A stretch of DNA of 58,090 bases from JAICMB01 sp035295125. GTDB lineage: Bacteria > Acidobacteriota > Terriglobia > Bryobacterales > Bryobacteraceae. Below the pieces are notes generated by a model. The model was not told where the DNA came from, did no database searches, and saw only the letters and a list, made by a program, of their open reading frames with translations. The stretch covers positions 1 to 58,090 of the forward strand of contig DATGJP010000073.1 of assembly GCA_035295125.1 (NCBI GenBank). The letters run 5' to 3'. How positions within the stretch are numbered: position 1 is the first letter of the stretch; each line of letters begins with the position of its first letter. Both the position numbers and the translations under genes were made by a program. Shown piece by piece: positions 27,586-38,633 of this stretch.

Positions 27586-28162
27586 TGAGGAAAGCTTTAA
27601 TTTATGCAGTATTTTCGTGCTTGCCGGTTGTGGCTTTCGGCCAAGGATGCGTCATCAATTTCCAGGTCTTGCCCGCCAGCTTGTGATTGACCTATATTGG
27701 GTCGGCCAGCCCGAGTGACCGTGCGCCGGGAGGCGTTTGGCCGCAGGCTTCGCGAATGTAATTGCAACCCTAAGCGGATGCGGCACGAATCCACAGTACA
27801 TTGTGACTTCAGACGCGCCCGATTGGCTATCCGTTAAACCACTCCCCCAGAATCCCGATGACGGTTCTTCCTTTGCGGGTCTCCAGGTGCGGGCGTTCGC
27901 AAACACTCACACTTACTCCCGAATGGGCACCATCACCTAGGCAATTACGGGAGGTCCGGGAGCCTCCGCTGCGAGTGCATCGATCACCTACACCGAAGCG
28001 GCCTCGCCGCTTCCATTTCTGGACCGGCAAATCGTGGCAATGTACCAGCAGCTATTAGGGAGAGAGCCCGACCAGGACGGGTTTGATTTCTGGTCGGGCC
28101 ACTTTGGGGGGATCTTGGAAGGCTTCTTGCAGAGCCCGGAGTTTATGGCGCGAGTTCAATGA
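27586..28162 (+). pseudogene. Decayed tandem copy of the DUF4214-like gene
   Basis: The promoter-proximal sequence and GTG start region repeat those of the preceding gene at an offset of about 773 bp (GTTGCCACGTCTTTTTGCGC is shared). Translation stops after about 34 codons (LPASL, then TGA). Later parts are open in other frames: APDWLSVKPLPQNPDDGSSF, then an in-frame TAG at 27938, then LDRQIVAMYQQLLGREPDQD and GFDFWSGHFGGILEGFLQS. At least one frameshift and two stops break it. Confidence 0.75.
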
Positions 28163-28195
28163 CATGATCTCTTCAGCGCTGACATTCCTCCCGCC

Positions 28196-30592
28196 CTACT
28201 CCTCTCGCAAAGCCGCCGAAGGCGCCACCCTCAAAGCCCGCCGAGCCGGAACCCAACAAGCCGCCAAAGTGACACAACTCACCAGGAAAACTGCAAACAA
28301 AAACGTAGACGGATCCCGCGGACTGACCCCATACAAAATCGGCCCGAAATACCGGGCAATCCCCGCCGCCACTACAACCCCCGCCACCGTGGCGCCGCCC
28401 AGTAAAACCAAAGCCCGGCCAAACACAGTCCCCAGAACCTGGCGGTCCGTTGCCCCAATCGCCACCCGAATCCCGATTTCCCGAGTACGCCGCGACACCG
28501 CATAAGCCATCACGCCAAACACACCCGTTGCCGCCAACACCACCGCCAGCAATCCAAAAGCTCCCAGCATCCCCGCCGCAATCCGGGCCGGCAACAGCGG
28601 CAGCTTCAAATGATCCTCCAGGCTATCGGCCTGGTAAAACGCCATGCCCGGTTCCATCTCCCCCGCCGCCCGCTCAATCAACCGGATCACCTCCGTCGAC
28701 GGCAAGGGACTCCGCGCCAGAAAAACCGTGGTCGCGTTGTATCGCTGCTCCATCGGAAAGAAAACCGCAGCCGTATTCGAATCGTCGCTCAGCGATTCGT
28801 ACTTCCCGTCCTCCACAATGCCCGAAATCTCATACGCCCGCGATCCCATCATGAAGTGCCGTCCCAGCGCATCCTGATGCGGAAACAGCCGCTCCGCCAG
28901 CGCGCGATTCACAATCGCCACCAGTTTCCCGCCTTGCCGATCCGCGTCATTGAAGTCCCGCCCGCTCAGCAGCCGCGTCTGCAGCGTCCGCAAATATCCC
29001 GGACTGACTTCGTAAAAGAACGGATGAATCCGCTCCAGCAGTGGAGGCGCCGGCTTCCCTTCCGCATAAACCGACGTGCTCGATTGATCGAGACTCAACG
29101 GAATCGAATTGCCAAACGCCGCCGATTCGATCCCCGGCAGTGACGATACCCGCTCCAGCAGCCGCCGCCGAAATTCGCGCCCGCGCGCTTCATCGTAACC
29201 ATGCAGCGCCATGTCGAATCCCACCGCCGACGCATGGCGCGGATTGAACCCCAGGTTGATCGTCAAGGCGTTCTGCAGACTCCGCAGCACCAGCACCGTC
29301 CCCACCAGCAGGATCACCGACATCGCGATTTGCGCGCCCACCAGAACATCGCGCACATTCAATCGCCGCACCCGCCCCGAAGACAACTGGTTTTTCAGCG
29401 CCCCAACGATATCCGTCCGTGCCGCGCCCAGAGCCGGAGCCAGCCCGAACAGAAACGTCGTCACAACCGTCGCCAGCACCGTAAACAGCAACACTCGCTG
29501 ATCCAATGCCAGCGTCGTATTAAACGGAATATCCACCGGAGGCCGCCAGTTGCCCATGAGTTCCAGCACCCACGCCGCCCCCGCCAAACCAAGCCCGCCG
29601 CCCATCACCGACAGCACCATGTTCTCGATCAATAGCTGTCGAACCAGTTGCCACTTACTTGCCCCTAAAGCCAGGCAAACCGAAATCTCCTTCCGACGCC
29701 CCGACGCCCGCGCCAGCAGCAGATTCGCGAGGTTCGTGCACGCGATCAACAACACCAGCCCCGCCACCGCCATCAGCACCGAAGCAAATCCCACCATCGG
29801 CCCGCGCAGCGAGTTGCCAATCAGGCCCGGTGCGGCCAGCCCCACCTTCATCGACCGGTCTTCAGAGTGTTCACGCCCCAACTGCGCCGCGATCGCCTCG
29901 ACGTCCGCCTCCGCCTGCCGCCGGGTGATTCCATCTTTTAACCGCCCCAGCACCCACAAGTTCGACGTCGCTCGCGCATCCAGCCACGCGTTCCCGATTT
30001 CAATCTGCGGCTCCAACGCGACCGGAACCCAGAACTCCGGCGTGTACACCAGTTCCGTCCCGAAAAACCCCTTCGGCATCACGCCGAGAATCGTAAAGTC
30101 AAGCCCGTTGATCTTCACCTTTCGACCCACGATTCCCGGATTGCCCGCGAATCGCGACTGCCACGTTCCATAACTCAACACCAGGACCTGCCGCGGAGAC
30201 GACCGCTGATCGTCTTCAACCCCCAGAGCCCGCCCGAGCAGAGCGCGCACGCCGAGCACATCGAAATAATTCCCCGTCACCTCGTAGCCCCACACATGCG
30301 CGGTCACACCGTTATCGATCATCGCCACCGGCGCCACGCGATACCCCACCAATCCCGACAAAGTCCGGTTGCGGTCGCGAAAATCGAGATACGACGGATA
30401 GGAATGATTGGTCCCCCGCCCGTTGCTTAGCGCCACCAGCCGATCCGGACGATCCACCGGCAATGGCCGGAGCAGAAAAGTGTTCAGCGCACTAAACGTC
30501 AGCGTATTCGCACCAATCGCCAACGCCAATGTAATTACCGCCACAATCGAGAACCCCGGGCTCTTCCAAAGCCTCCGAAAAGCAAGTCTCAT
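28196..30592 (-). CDS. ADOP-type ABC transporter permease without prefix domain
   Basis: About 798 residues from ATG 30592 (ATG 30598 is also possible). It begins MRLAFRRLWKSPGFSIVAVI, i.e. directly with TM1 and no prefix domain. Two MacB-like extracytoplasmic domains and two FtsX-like bundles follow (RRKEISVCLALGASKWQLVR and TREIGIRVAIGATDRQVLGT), ending PARRALRVAPSAALREE. No PadR gene and no ATPase are adjacent. Codon use looks more C-rich (NNC) than in the other ADOP genes. Divergent from glyQ. Confidence 0.87.
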   Translation of the reverse strand: MRLAFRRLWKSPGFSIVAVITLALAIGANTLTFSALNTFLLRPLPVDRPDRLVALSNGRGTNHSYPSYLDFRDRNRTLSGLVGYRVAPVAMIDNGVTAHVWGYEVTGNYFDVLGVRALLGRALGVEDDQRSSPRQVLVLSYGTWQSRFAGNPGIVGRKVKINGLDFTILGVMPKGFFGTELVYTPEFWVPVALEPQIEIGNAWLDARATSNLWVLGRLKDGITRRQAEADVEAIAAQLGREHSEDRSMKVGLAAPGLIGNSLRGPMVGFASVLMAVAGLVLLIACTNLANLLLARASGRRKEISVCLALGASKWQLVRQLLIENMVLSVMGGGLGLAGAAWVLELMGNWRPPVDIPFNTTLALDQRVLLFTVLATVVTTFLFGLAPALGAARTDIVGALKNQLSSGRVRRLNVRDVLVGAQIAMSVILLVGTVLVLRSLQNALTINLGFNPRHASAVGFDMALHGYDEARGREFRRRLLERVSSLPGIESAAFGNSIPLSLDQSSTSVYAEGKPAPPLLERIHPFFYEVSPGYLRTLQTRLLSGRDFNDADRQGGKLVAIVNRALAERLFPHQDALGRHFMMGSRAYEISGIVEDGKYESLSDDSNTAAVFFPMEQRYNATTVFLARSPLPSTEVIRLIERAAGEMEPGMAFYQADSLEDHLKLPLLPARIAAGMLGAFGLLAVVLAATGVFGVMAYAVSRRTREIGIRVAIGATDRQVLGTVFGRALVLLGGATVAGVVVAAGIARYFGPILYGVSPRDPSTFLFAVFLVSCVTLAACWVPARRALRVAPSAALREE

Positions 30593-30653
30593 ATGCACCT
30601 ACATACGCGCCACCTTCCAAAACGTTCACGCAAATTCGCTACACTCGTATTTC

Positions 30654-30688
30654 AGGCTCCAGCCTGCAGCGGGTTGTCAACCCGCTCA
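30654..30688 (+). repeat. REP-like two-hairpin element, copy 2
   Basis: CAGGCTccAGCCTG then AGCGGGTTgtcAACCCGCT, in the divergent gap between an ADOP gene and glyQ, 20 bp before the glyQ ATG. The usual TGATG at the left end is missing. The second hairpin differs from consensus on both arms but still pairs. Confidence 0.75.
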
Positions 30689-30707
30689 CTAAATTTTTCT
30701 CATCAGA

Positions 30708-31592
30708 ATGGATTCATTCCAGCAAACCGTCTTCAAGCTCAAGTCATACTGGTCCGATCGCGGCTGCATCATCCAGGAACCCTACGACGTAGAAGTAGGA
30801 GCCGGAACCATGGCGCCCGAGACCTTCCTGCGCGTCCTCGGACCCAAACCCTACCGCGTAGCCTACGTCCAACCGAGCCGCCGCCCCGCGGATGGCCGCT
30901 ATGGCGAAAACCCGAATCGCCTCTATAAGCACCAGCAGCTTCAGGTGATCCTGAAGCCGTCCCCCAACGACATCATCGATCAATACCTCGGCAGCCTCGA
31001 AGCCATCGGCATCGACCTCCGCAAGCACGACATCAAGTTCGAAGAGGACAACTGGGAAGCGCCCACGCTTGGCGCCTGGGGCATCGGCTGGCAGGTCATG
31101 CTCGACGGCCTGGAAATCACACAGTTCACGTACTTCCAGCAGTGCGGCGGCATCGACCTCGACCTCGTCCCCGCAGAGCTGACCTACGGCCTCGAGCGCA
31201 TCGTCGCTTTTCTCCAGAACGTCCCCAGCCTCTACGAAATCGAGTGGTCTCCCGGCATGTCCTATCGCGATGTTCGCTTCGCCGAAGAGCAGCAATTCTC
31301 GGTTTATAACTTCGAACTCGCCGACGTCCCGACACTCTGGAAGCTCTTCGATCTCCACGAAGCCGAGTGCCAGCGTCTGCTGGCGCTTTATCCGAAATAC
31401 GAGCCGAAATCCCGCTTCCCCGTACTGGCCGCTTACGAACAGGCGCTAAAGTGCTCCCACTTGTTTAATCTCCTCGACTCGCGCGGAGCCATCTCAGTCA
31501 CCGAACGAGTCGGCGTCATCGCCCGGGTCCGAAAGATCGCAGTGGGGGCGGCGCAGCTTTGGGTCGACCAGCAAAGCGAGGCCGCGGCATGA
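30708..31592 (+). CDS. glyQ: Glycyl-tRNA synthetase alpha subunit
   Basis: 294 residues, the normal length. It forms, with GlyS, the bacterial alpha2-beta2 glycyl-tRNA synthetase that attaches glycine to tRNA-Gly in the cytoplasm. Class II active-site features are clear: IIQEPYDVEVGAGTMAPETF, YVQPSRRPADGRYGENPNR, HQQLQVILKPSP, DNWEAPTLGAWGIGWQVMLD and ITQFTYFQQCGGIDL. The TGA stop overlaps the glyS start by four bases. Start ATG 30708 matches the family N-terminus (SFQQTVFKLKSYWSDRGC). Confidence 0.97.
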   Translation: MDSFQQTVFKLKSYWSDRGCIIQEPYDVEVGAGTMAPETFLRVLGPKPYRVAYVQPSRRPADGRYGENPNRLYKHQQLQVILKPSPNDIIDQYLGSLEAIGIDLRKHDIKFEEDNWEAPTLGAWGIGWQVMLDGLEITQFTYFQQCGGIDLDLVPAELTYGLERIVAFLQNVPSLYEIEWSPGMSYRDVRFAEEQQFSVYNFELADVPTLWKLFDLHEAECQRLLALYPKYEPKSRFPVLAAYEQALKCSHLFNLLDSRGAISVTERVGVIARVRKIAVGAAQLWVDQQSEAAA

Positions 31593-33568
31593 GCATCCCA
31601 TTTCTCCTCGAAATCGGTACCGAAGAAATCCCCGATTGGATGATCGCCGCCGCGCTGAATCACCTCCAGGACAGCTTTCAAAAACTGATCGACCAGAACA
31701 GCCTCGGCGGAATGGTCGCCCGAACCGACGCCACGCCGCGCCGCCTCGCCCTCTTCGTCAAGAAGCTCATCGCGGAGCAACCCGACACCGAAGAGCTGCT
31801 GCTGGGGCCGCCGAAATCCGCCGGAGCCGGAGCCGCCAACGGTTTCGCCCGGAAAATGGGCACCACGCCCGACCAACTCGGCACCGAAACGACGCCAAAG
31901 GGTGAATACTTCAGTTTCAGGAAGAAGGTGAAGGGCCGCCAGTCTAAGGAAATTCTCGCCGAGGCGCTGCCCGGTTTGATCCTCGGCACCCCCTGGCCCA
32001 AAACGATGTATTGGAACGGAAAAGGCACTTCCCGGTTTATCCGTCCCATCCGCTGGCTCGTCGCGCTGCTCGGCAATGAAGTTGTTCCCTTCACGATCGA
32101 AGGCGTGCAATCCGGCAACTCCACCCAAGGGCATCGCATCCTCGGCCAGAAAAACATCGCAGTCACCATCGACACCTACGAACAACAACTCCGCGACAAC
32201 TTCGCCGAACTGAGCACCGACGCCCGCTACGATCGCATTGCGGCGTTCGTCCAGGCCAGCGGAGCGAAACTCGACATAGAGCTCGCCCGCACTCTGTCCT
32301 ATATGACCGAATGGCCGACGCCGATCGTCGGCTCCTTCGATGCCGAATTCCTCGAGCTTCCCCGCGAAATCCTGGTGACCGTAATGCGCCACCATCAGCG
32401 CTACTTTGCGTTTGAAACAGAATCCGGCGAACTGGCTCCCCAATTTGTTGCCGTCATGAACACTGACGCTGACCCTGAAGGTCTGGTCCAGCGCGGCAAC
32501 GAACGTGTCCTCCGCGCCCGCTTCAACGACGGCCGCTTCTTCTGGCAGACCGACCTCAAACGCAAGCTCGAAGATCGCGTCGCGGACCTGGCCCATGTCA
32601 CCTTCCAGGCCAAGCTAGGCTCCTATCTCGACAAAACCCACCGCGTCGTTGAACTGACGAAGCAACTCGGAGGCGACGAACACGCCCAGAGAGCTGCGCT
32701 GCTCGCGAAAACCGACCTCACCGCCGACATGGTGAAAGAATTCACCGAGCTCCAGGGCGTCGTCGGAGGTCTCTATGCCCGCCATCAAGGCGAGCCCGCA
32801 CAAGTCTGGCGAGCCATATACGATCATTACAAGCCGCTGAGCATGGACGACAGCATCCCTGCCACCCACTCCGGCAAGATCGTGGCGCTCGCTGACAAGC
32901 TGGACACGCTCCGCGAGTGTTTCCGCATCGGCCTGATTCCGAGCGGTTCGAAAGATCCCTTCGCCCTCCGCCGCGCCGCACAAGGCGTCGTCAAAATCCT
33001 GGTGGAAGGCAAACTCGACCTGAAGCTTGACCTCTCGCCGGAACTTCGAGAATTTCTCCGCGACCGTATCGAACACTACTTCCGCGAAGTCCGCGCTTTC
33101 GAATACGACGAAGTGCGAGCCGTCCTGTCCGCCGGCTTCGACAACCTCCCCGACGTGGAACAGCGTCTCGAAGCCCTCCGCGAAGTGCGCCCCACCGAAG
33201 ATTTCGAGCCGCTGGCCGCCAGCTTCAAACGTATCCAAAACATCCTGAAACAAGCCCACGAAACCAAGGTGGGGCAGGCGGTTTCGCCTGCCCGCTTGGA
33301 GCCCGGCCCCGAGACGGATCTCTATGAAGCGATGACGGCGACAAGGGCGGCCATCCAAGGAGCCCCCTACGCAGAAGCCCTGAAACAAATCGCCGCCCTG
33401 CGCCCCAAGGTCGACCTCTTCTTCGATAAAGTCCTGGTGAACGCGAAGGACGAAGCGGTTCGTCACAACCGCCTGGCTCTACTCAAGAATCTCCTCACCG
33501 AGTTTTCGACGATAGCCGATTTCTCGGAAATTGTAACCACGAATCTAACCTCCGATGCGCACAAATAA
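31589..33568 (+). CDS. glyS: Glycyl-tRNA synthetase beta subunit
   Basis: 659 residues from ATG 31589 (overlapping glyQ); slightly shorter than the ~690 of E. coli. It opens with IPFLLEIGTEEIPDWMI and contains the HD-like region and ADKLDTLRECFRIGLIPSGS, DPFALRRAAQGVVKILVE, all typical. It is required for tRNA recognition with GlyQ. Oddity: codons around 33269-33295 contain a class II palindrome translated in frame as KVGQAVSPARLEPG, in the variable C-terminal anticodon-binding part, where a small insertion is probably tolerated. Confidence 0.96.
   Translation: MSIPFLLEIGTEEIPDWMIAAALNHLQDSFQKLIDQNSLGGMVARTDATPRRLALFVKKLIAEQPDTEELLLGPPKSAGAGAANGFARKMGTTPDQLGTETTPKGEYFSFRKKVKGRQSKEILAEALPGLILGTPWPKTMYWNGKGTSRFIRPIRWLVALLGNEVVPFTIEGVQSGNSTQGHRILGQKNIAVTIDTYEQQLRDNFAELSTDARYDRIAAFVQASGAKLDIELARTLSYMTEWPTPIVGSFDAEFLELPREILVTVMRHHQRYFAFETESGELAPQFVAVMNTDADPEGLVQRGNERVLRARFNDGRFFWQTDLKRKLEDRVADLAHVTFQAKLGSYLDKTHRVVELTKQLGGDEHAQRAALLAKTDLTADMVKEFTELQGVVGGLYARHQGEPAQVWRAIYDHYKPLSMDDSIPATHSGKIVALADKLDTLRECFRIGLIPSGSKDPFALRRAAQGVVKILVEGKLDLKLDLSPELREFLRDRIEHYFREVRAFEYDEVRAVLSAGFDNLPDVEQRLEALREVRPTEDFEPLAASFKRIQNILKQAHETKVGQAVSPARLEPGPETDLYEAMTATRAAIQGAPYAEALKQIAALRPKVDLFFDKVLVNAKDEAVRHNRLALLKNLLTEFSTIADFSEIVTTNLTSDAHK
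33269..33295 (+). repeat. Class II palindrome inside glyS
   Basis: GTGGGGCAGGCggtttcGCCTGCCCGC: an 8-bp stem with a 6-nt loop, inside the glyS coding sequence and read in frame. Related palindromes lie at 41660 and 56978. Confidence 0.65.
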
Positions 33569-33624
33569 GTATTATCTGCGTTTATCCGCGTTCATCGGCG
33601 GCCAATAAATAAGGATTTAATACT

Positions 33625-36363
<2,739 letters not shown>

Positions 36364-36408
36364 TTCGCCTACGTGCCCTTTGTCTGTGAGCCTGTGTGTC
36401 TGTATGTG

Positions 36409-36448
36409 TGATGCAGGCTGGCAGCCTGCGGCCGATTGTCAATCGGCC
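36409..36448 (+). repeat. REP-like two-hairpin element, copy 3
   Basis: GTGATGCAGGCTGgcAGCC and TGCGGCCGATTgtcAATC form two hairpins. Its right half overlaps the 3' end of the RAYT gene, supplying its TGA stop at 36439-36441 on the minus strand. Confidence 0.85.
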
Positions 36449-36981
36449 CGAGCGGCGCTGGAAAAGCGAAACTTTTCTGGCGCCGCCACGAGGCCGGCTC
36501 TGACCGGATTCAACTCAATATATCGAGCGATCCGATGAAACTCCTCCCGATCACGAATCAACCGGTCATAACTCTCGTCCGCCCAAAAAGTCTGACCGGT
36601 AAGGCCGAGCATTCGATTCCCCTCCCGAGCGGTAAATCGTTTGAGCGACTGCATAACCTTCGAAAGCGAGCGCAGAGGAGTAATCAGGATGTGAACATGA
36701 TTCGCCATGACCACATAGTTGTGCAGCTCATAACGTCCCATCACATCACCTTGATAGTGAATCGACGCGACGACCATCGAGGCAATCTCCGGCCGAACGA
36801 AATAAAGCGGACCACCACGCGCAGCATCCAGAGTTCGATCCAAAGCCAAAAAAGCCCTCCCCGAATCCATCTCCGGCGGGAAATGCATCCCAGCTGGAAG
36901 GCTCCCAAACAACCGCCAAGTGACAAAAACCGGCCGTCCAACCGCATACAAATGTGGCAACCGCCGTCGAGTGAAAGTCAT
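36439..36981 (-). CDS. RAYT: REP-associated tyrosine transposase (Y1 HUH family)
   Basis: About 180 residues from ATG 36981; the longer frame back to 37452 overlaps the REP pair and a real gene and was rejected. Features of the IS200-like RAYT family: an HUH metal site in YVVMANHVHILITPLRS (His95 and His97), and the nucleophile region FWADESYDRLIRDREEFHRI with Tyr138, followed by YIELNPVRAGLV. RAYTs nick single-stranded REP hairpins and are thought to spread them. The gene is flanked by REP-like elements (36409 on one side; 37032 and 37082 on the other), so it probably acts on this family. It sits between ppdK and the operon leading to accBC. Confidence 0.9.
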   Translation of the reverse strand: MTFTRRRLPHLYAVGRPVFVTWRLFGSLPAGMHFPPEMDSGRAFLALDRTLDAARGGPLYFVRPEIASMVVASIHYQGDVMGRYELHNYVVMANHVHILITPLRSLSKVMQSLKRFTAREGNRMLGLTGQTFWADESYDRLIRDREEFHRIARYIELNPVRAGLVAAPEKFRFSSAARAD

Positions 36982-37031
36982 CCCGGTTTCAAAGTGCCTT
37001 CCCAAGCCGAAAACTCTCAGTCGACTGACAG

Positions 37032-37071
37032 TGATGCAGGTTGGAAACCTGCGGCGGACTGTAAATCCGCC
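37032..37071 (+). repeat. REP-like two-hairpin element, copy 4
   Basis: GTGATGCAGGTTggaAACC then CTGCGGCGGACTgtaAATCC. The first stem has GGTT/AACC in place of GGCT/AGCC; the second has one mismatch. First of an inverted pair upstream of the RAYT gene. Confidence 0.82.
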
Positions 37072-37081
37072 CAAACCGAAG

Positions 37082-37121
37082 GGCCGATTAACAATCGGCC
37101 GCAGGCTGCCAGCCTGCATCA
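37082..37121 (-). repeat. REP-like two-hairpin element, copy 5 (reverse orientation)
   Basis: On the minus strand it reads TGATGCAGGCTGgcAGCC and CGGCCGATTgttAATCGG. With copy 4 it makes an inverted pair 10 bp apart, the arrangement known as a REPIN or BIME. Confidence 0.85.
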
Positions 37122-37131
37122 CAACGTTTGA

Positions 37132-37686
37132 ATGCGACGATTCATATCCAAACGAGTCCCCCCCTTCACCCGGATCCTCCTGGTCGAATCCGGCTCCCGC
37201 AAACTCTACGAAAAGCTCCTCCCCGCCCTCTACGCCGAAAACCCCGAAGCCCAAATCGACTTGGTCACCTGCTACACCGGTCAACCTCAATCCCTGCAAA
37301 CCAACCAGATCTACCGCGTCACCGATTATCCCAACCGCGCCGCCCGCAAACGCCTCTACGCCCAACTCAAAGAAAACCGCTACGCCATCGTCGGCATAAT
37401 CTGCGCCAACGAACCGATCATGACCAGGTGGAAATGGGCCCTGGTCGCACAAGTCCCTGCAAAAGTCTTCATACTAAATGAGAATGGCGATTACTTCTGG
37501 CTCGACCGCGGCCACTGGACCAACATCCGTCACTTCGTCCTATTCCGCGCCGGTCTCGCCGGAGCCGGCGCCGTCCGCACCATCGGCCGGCTCCTGCTCT
37601 TCCCATTCACCCTGCTGTACCTGATCGCATTCGCTGCCATCGTGCACGCACAAGCCTACTGGAGGAGGAAACAGCACAGCCCATGA
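37132..37686 (+). CDS. Hypothetical protein with C-terminal membrane segment
   Basis: 184 residues, not recognised with confidence. It has an alpha/beta N-terminal part (TRILLVESGSRKLYEKLLPA, YAIVGIICANEPIMTRWKW, VFILNENGDYFWLDRGHW) reminiscent of one half of a GT-B glycosyltransferase, then a hydrophobic C-terminal helix (LLFPFTLLYLIAFAAIVHAQ). The start is close behind the reversed REP element with no ribosome binding site. Its stop overlaps the next ATG by four bases, making it the first gene of the quinone oxidoreductase-M24-accBC run. Confidence 0.6.
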   Translation: MRRFISKRVPPFTRILLVESGSRKLYEKLLPALYAENPEAQIDLVTCYTGQPQSLQTNQIYRVTDYPNRAARKRLYAQLKENRYAIVGIICANEPIMTRWKWALVAQVPAKVFILNENGDYFWLDRGHWTNIRHFVLFRAGLAGAGAVRTIGRLLLFPFTLLYLIAFAAIVHAQAYWRRKQHSP

Positions 37687-38633
37687 AAGCCGTCTTCGTC
37701 GAAACACCCGGTGGTCCCGAGAACCTGAAGTACGCCGACCAGCCCACGCCGCAACCCGGCCCCGGCCAGGCCCTCGTTAAAATCGCTGCCGCCGGCGTTA
37801 ACTTCATCGACATCTACTTCCGCATCGGCCTTTACAAAGCCGAGCCGCCCATCGTCCTCGGCAACGAAGGTGCCGGCACCGTCGAAGCCGTCGCCCCCGA
37901 CGTGACCGACCTGAAGCCCGGCGATCGGGTAGCTTATGCGATGGCGCGCGGCTCCTACGCCGAGTACGCCGTCGTCCCCGCATGGCAGCTCGTCAAGATC
38001 CCCGATCACGTCGACTTCACCACCGCGGCCGCCGCCATGCTCCAGGGCATGACCGCCCACTACCTGACTCACTCCACCTACCAGCTCAAAGCCGGCGACA
38101 CTTGTCTCGTCCATGCCGCCGCAGGAGGGGTCGGTCTCCTGCTCATCCAAATGGCGAAGATGCTCGGCGCCCGAGTCATCGGCACCGTCGGAACCGAGGA
38201 AAAAGCAAAACAAGCCCGCGAAGCCGGAGCCGACGACGTCGTCATCTATACCAAGGAAGACTTCGTGCCGCGAGCCAAAGGCATGAACGTGGTCTACGAT
38301 TCGGTAGGCAAATCCACCTTCATGCAGAGCCTCGATTGTCTCCGCCCTCGAGGCCTCATGGTGACCTTCGGAAACGCCAGCGGTCCCGTCCCCGATTTCC
38401 CACCGCTGATCCTGAACCAGAAGGGCTCTCTTTTCCTCACGCGCCCCAGCCTCGCACACTACATCCAAAACCGCGACGAGCTCGCCTGGCGCGCTGGAGA
38501 CGTCCTCGGCTGGATTGCCCAAGGCAAACTAAAACTCCACATCCACAAGACCTACGCATTGGCCAACGCGGGCGAAGCCCAAACAGACCTGGAAAGCCGC
38601 AAGACGACCGGCAAGCTGGTCCTCATTCCATGA
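37683..38633 (+). CDS. Quinone oxidoreductase / zinc-free medium-chain dehydrogenase
   Basis: 316 residues of the MDR superfamily, quinone oxidoreductase type. The start MKAVFVETPGGPENLKYAD and the NADPH-binding VHAAAGGVGLLLIQMAKML (the AAxGGVG motif) are clear, as is DTCLVHAAAGG. No catalytic-zinc ligands are visible, which fits the zinc-free QOR class that reduces quinones with NADPH. It overlaps by four bases with both the preceding and following genes, so it is part of one operon. The link to acetyl-CoA carboxylase genes downstream may be only positional. Confidence 0.88.
   Translation: MKAVFVETPGGPENLKYADQPTPQPGPGQALVKIAAAGVNFIDIYFRIGLYKAEPPIVLGNEGAGTVEAVAPDVTDLKPGDRVAYAMARGSYAEYAVVPAWQLVKIPDHVDFTTAAAAMLQGMTAHYLTHSTYQLKAGDTCLVHAAAGGVGLLLIQMAKMLGARVIGTVGTEEKAKQAREAGADDVVIYTKEDFVPRAKGMNVVYDSVGKSTFMQSLDCLRPRGLMVTFGNASGPVPDFPPLILNQKGSLFLTRPSLAHYIQNRDELAWRAGDVLGWIAQGKLKLHIHKTYALANAGEAQTDLESRKTTGKLVLIP

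Noticed and set aside
31433..32596. 387-residue minus frame opposite glyQ/glyS
   Set aside because: Antisense shadow; glyQ and glyS are certain.
36982..37452. N-terminal extension of the RAYT frame up to 37452
   Set aside because: It runs through two REP-like elements and antisense to a plus-strand gene; RAYTs of about 180 residues begin near 36981.
37656..38522. 288-residue minus frame opposite the quinone oxidoreductase
   Set aside because: Antisense shadow with a composition typical of GC-rich mirror frames.
37982..38630. Long N-terminal extension of the M24 peptidase frame
   Set aside because: Arg/His/Pro-rich translation of the quinone oxidoreductase gene in another frame; the ATG at 38630 gives the correct family start.
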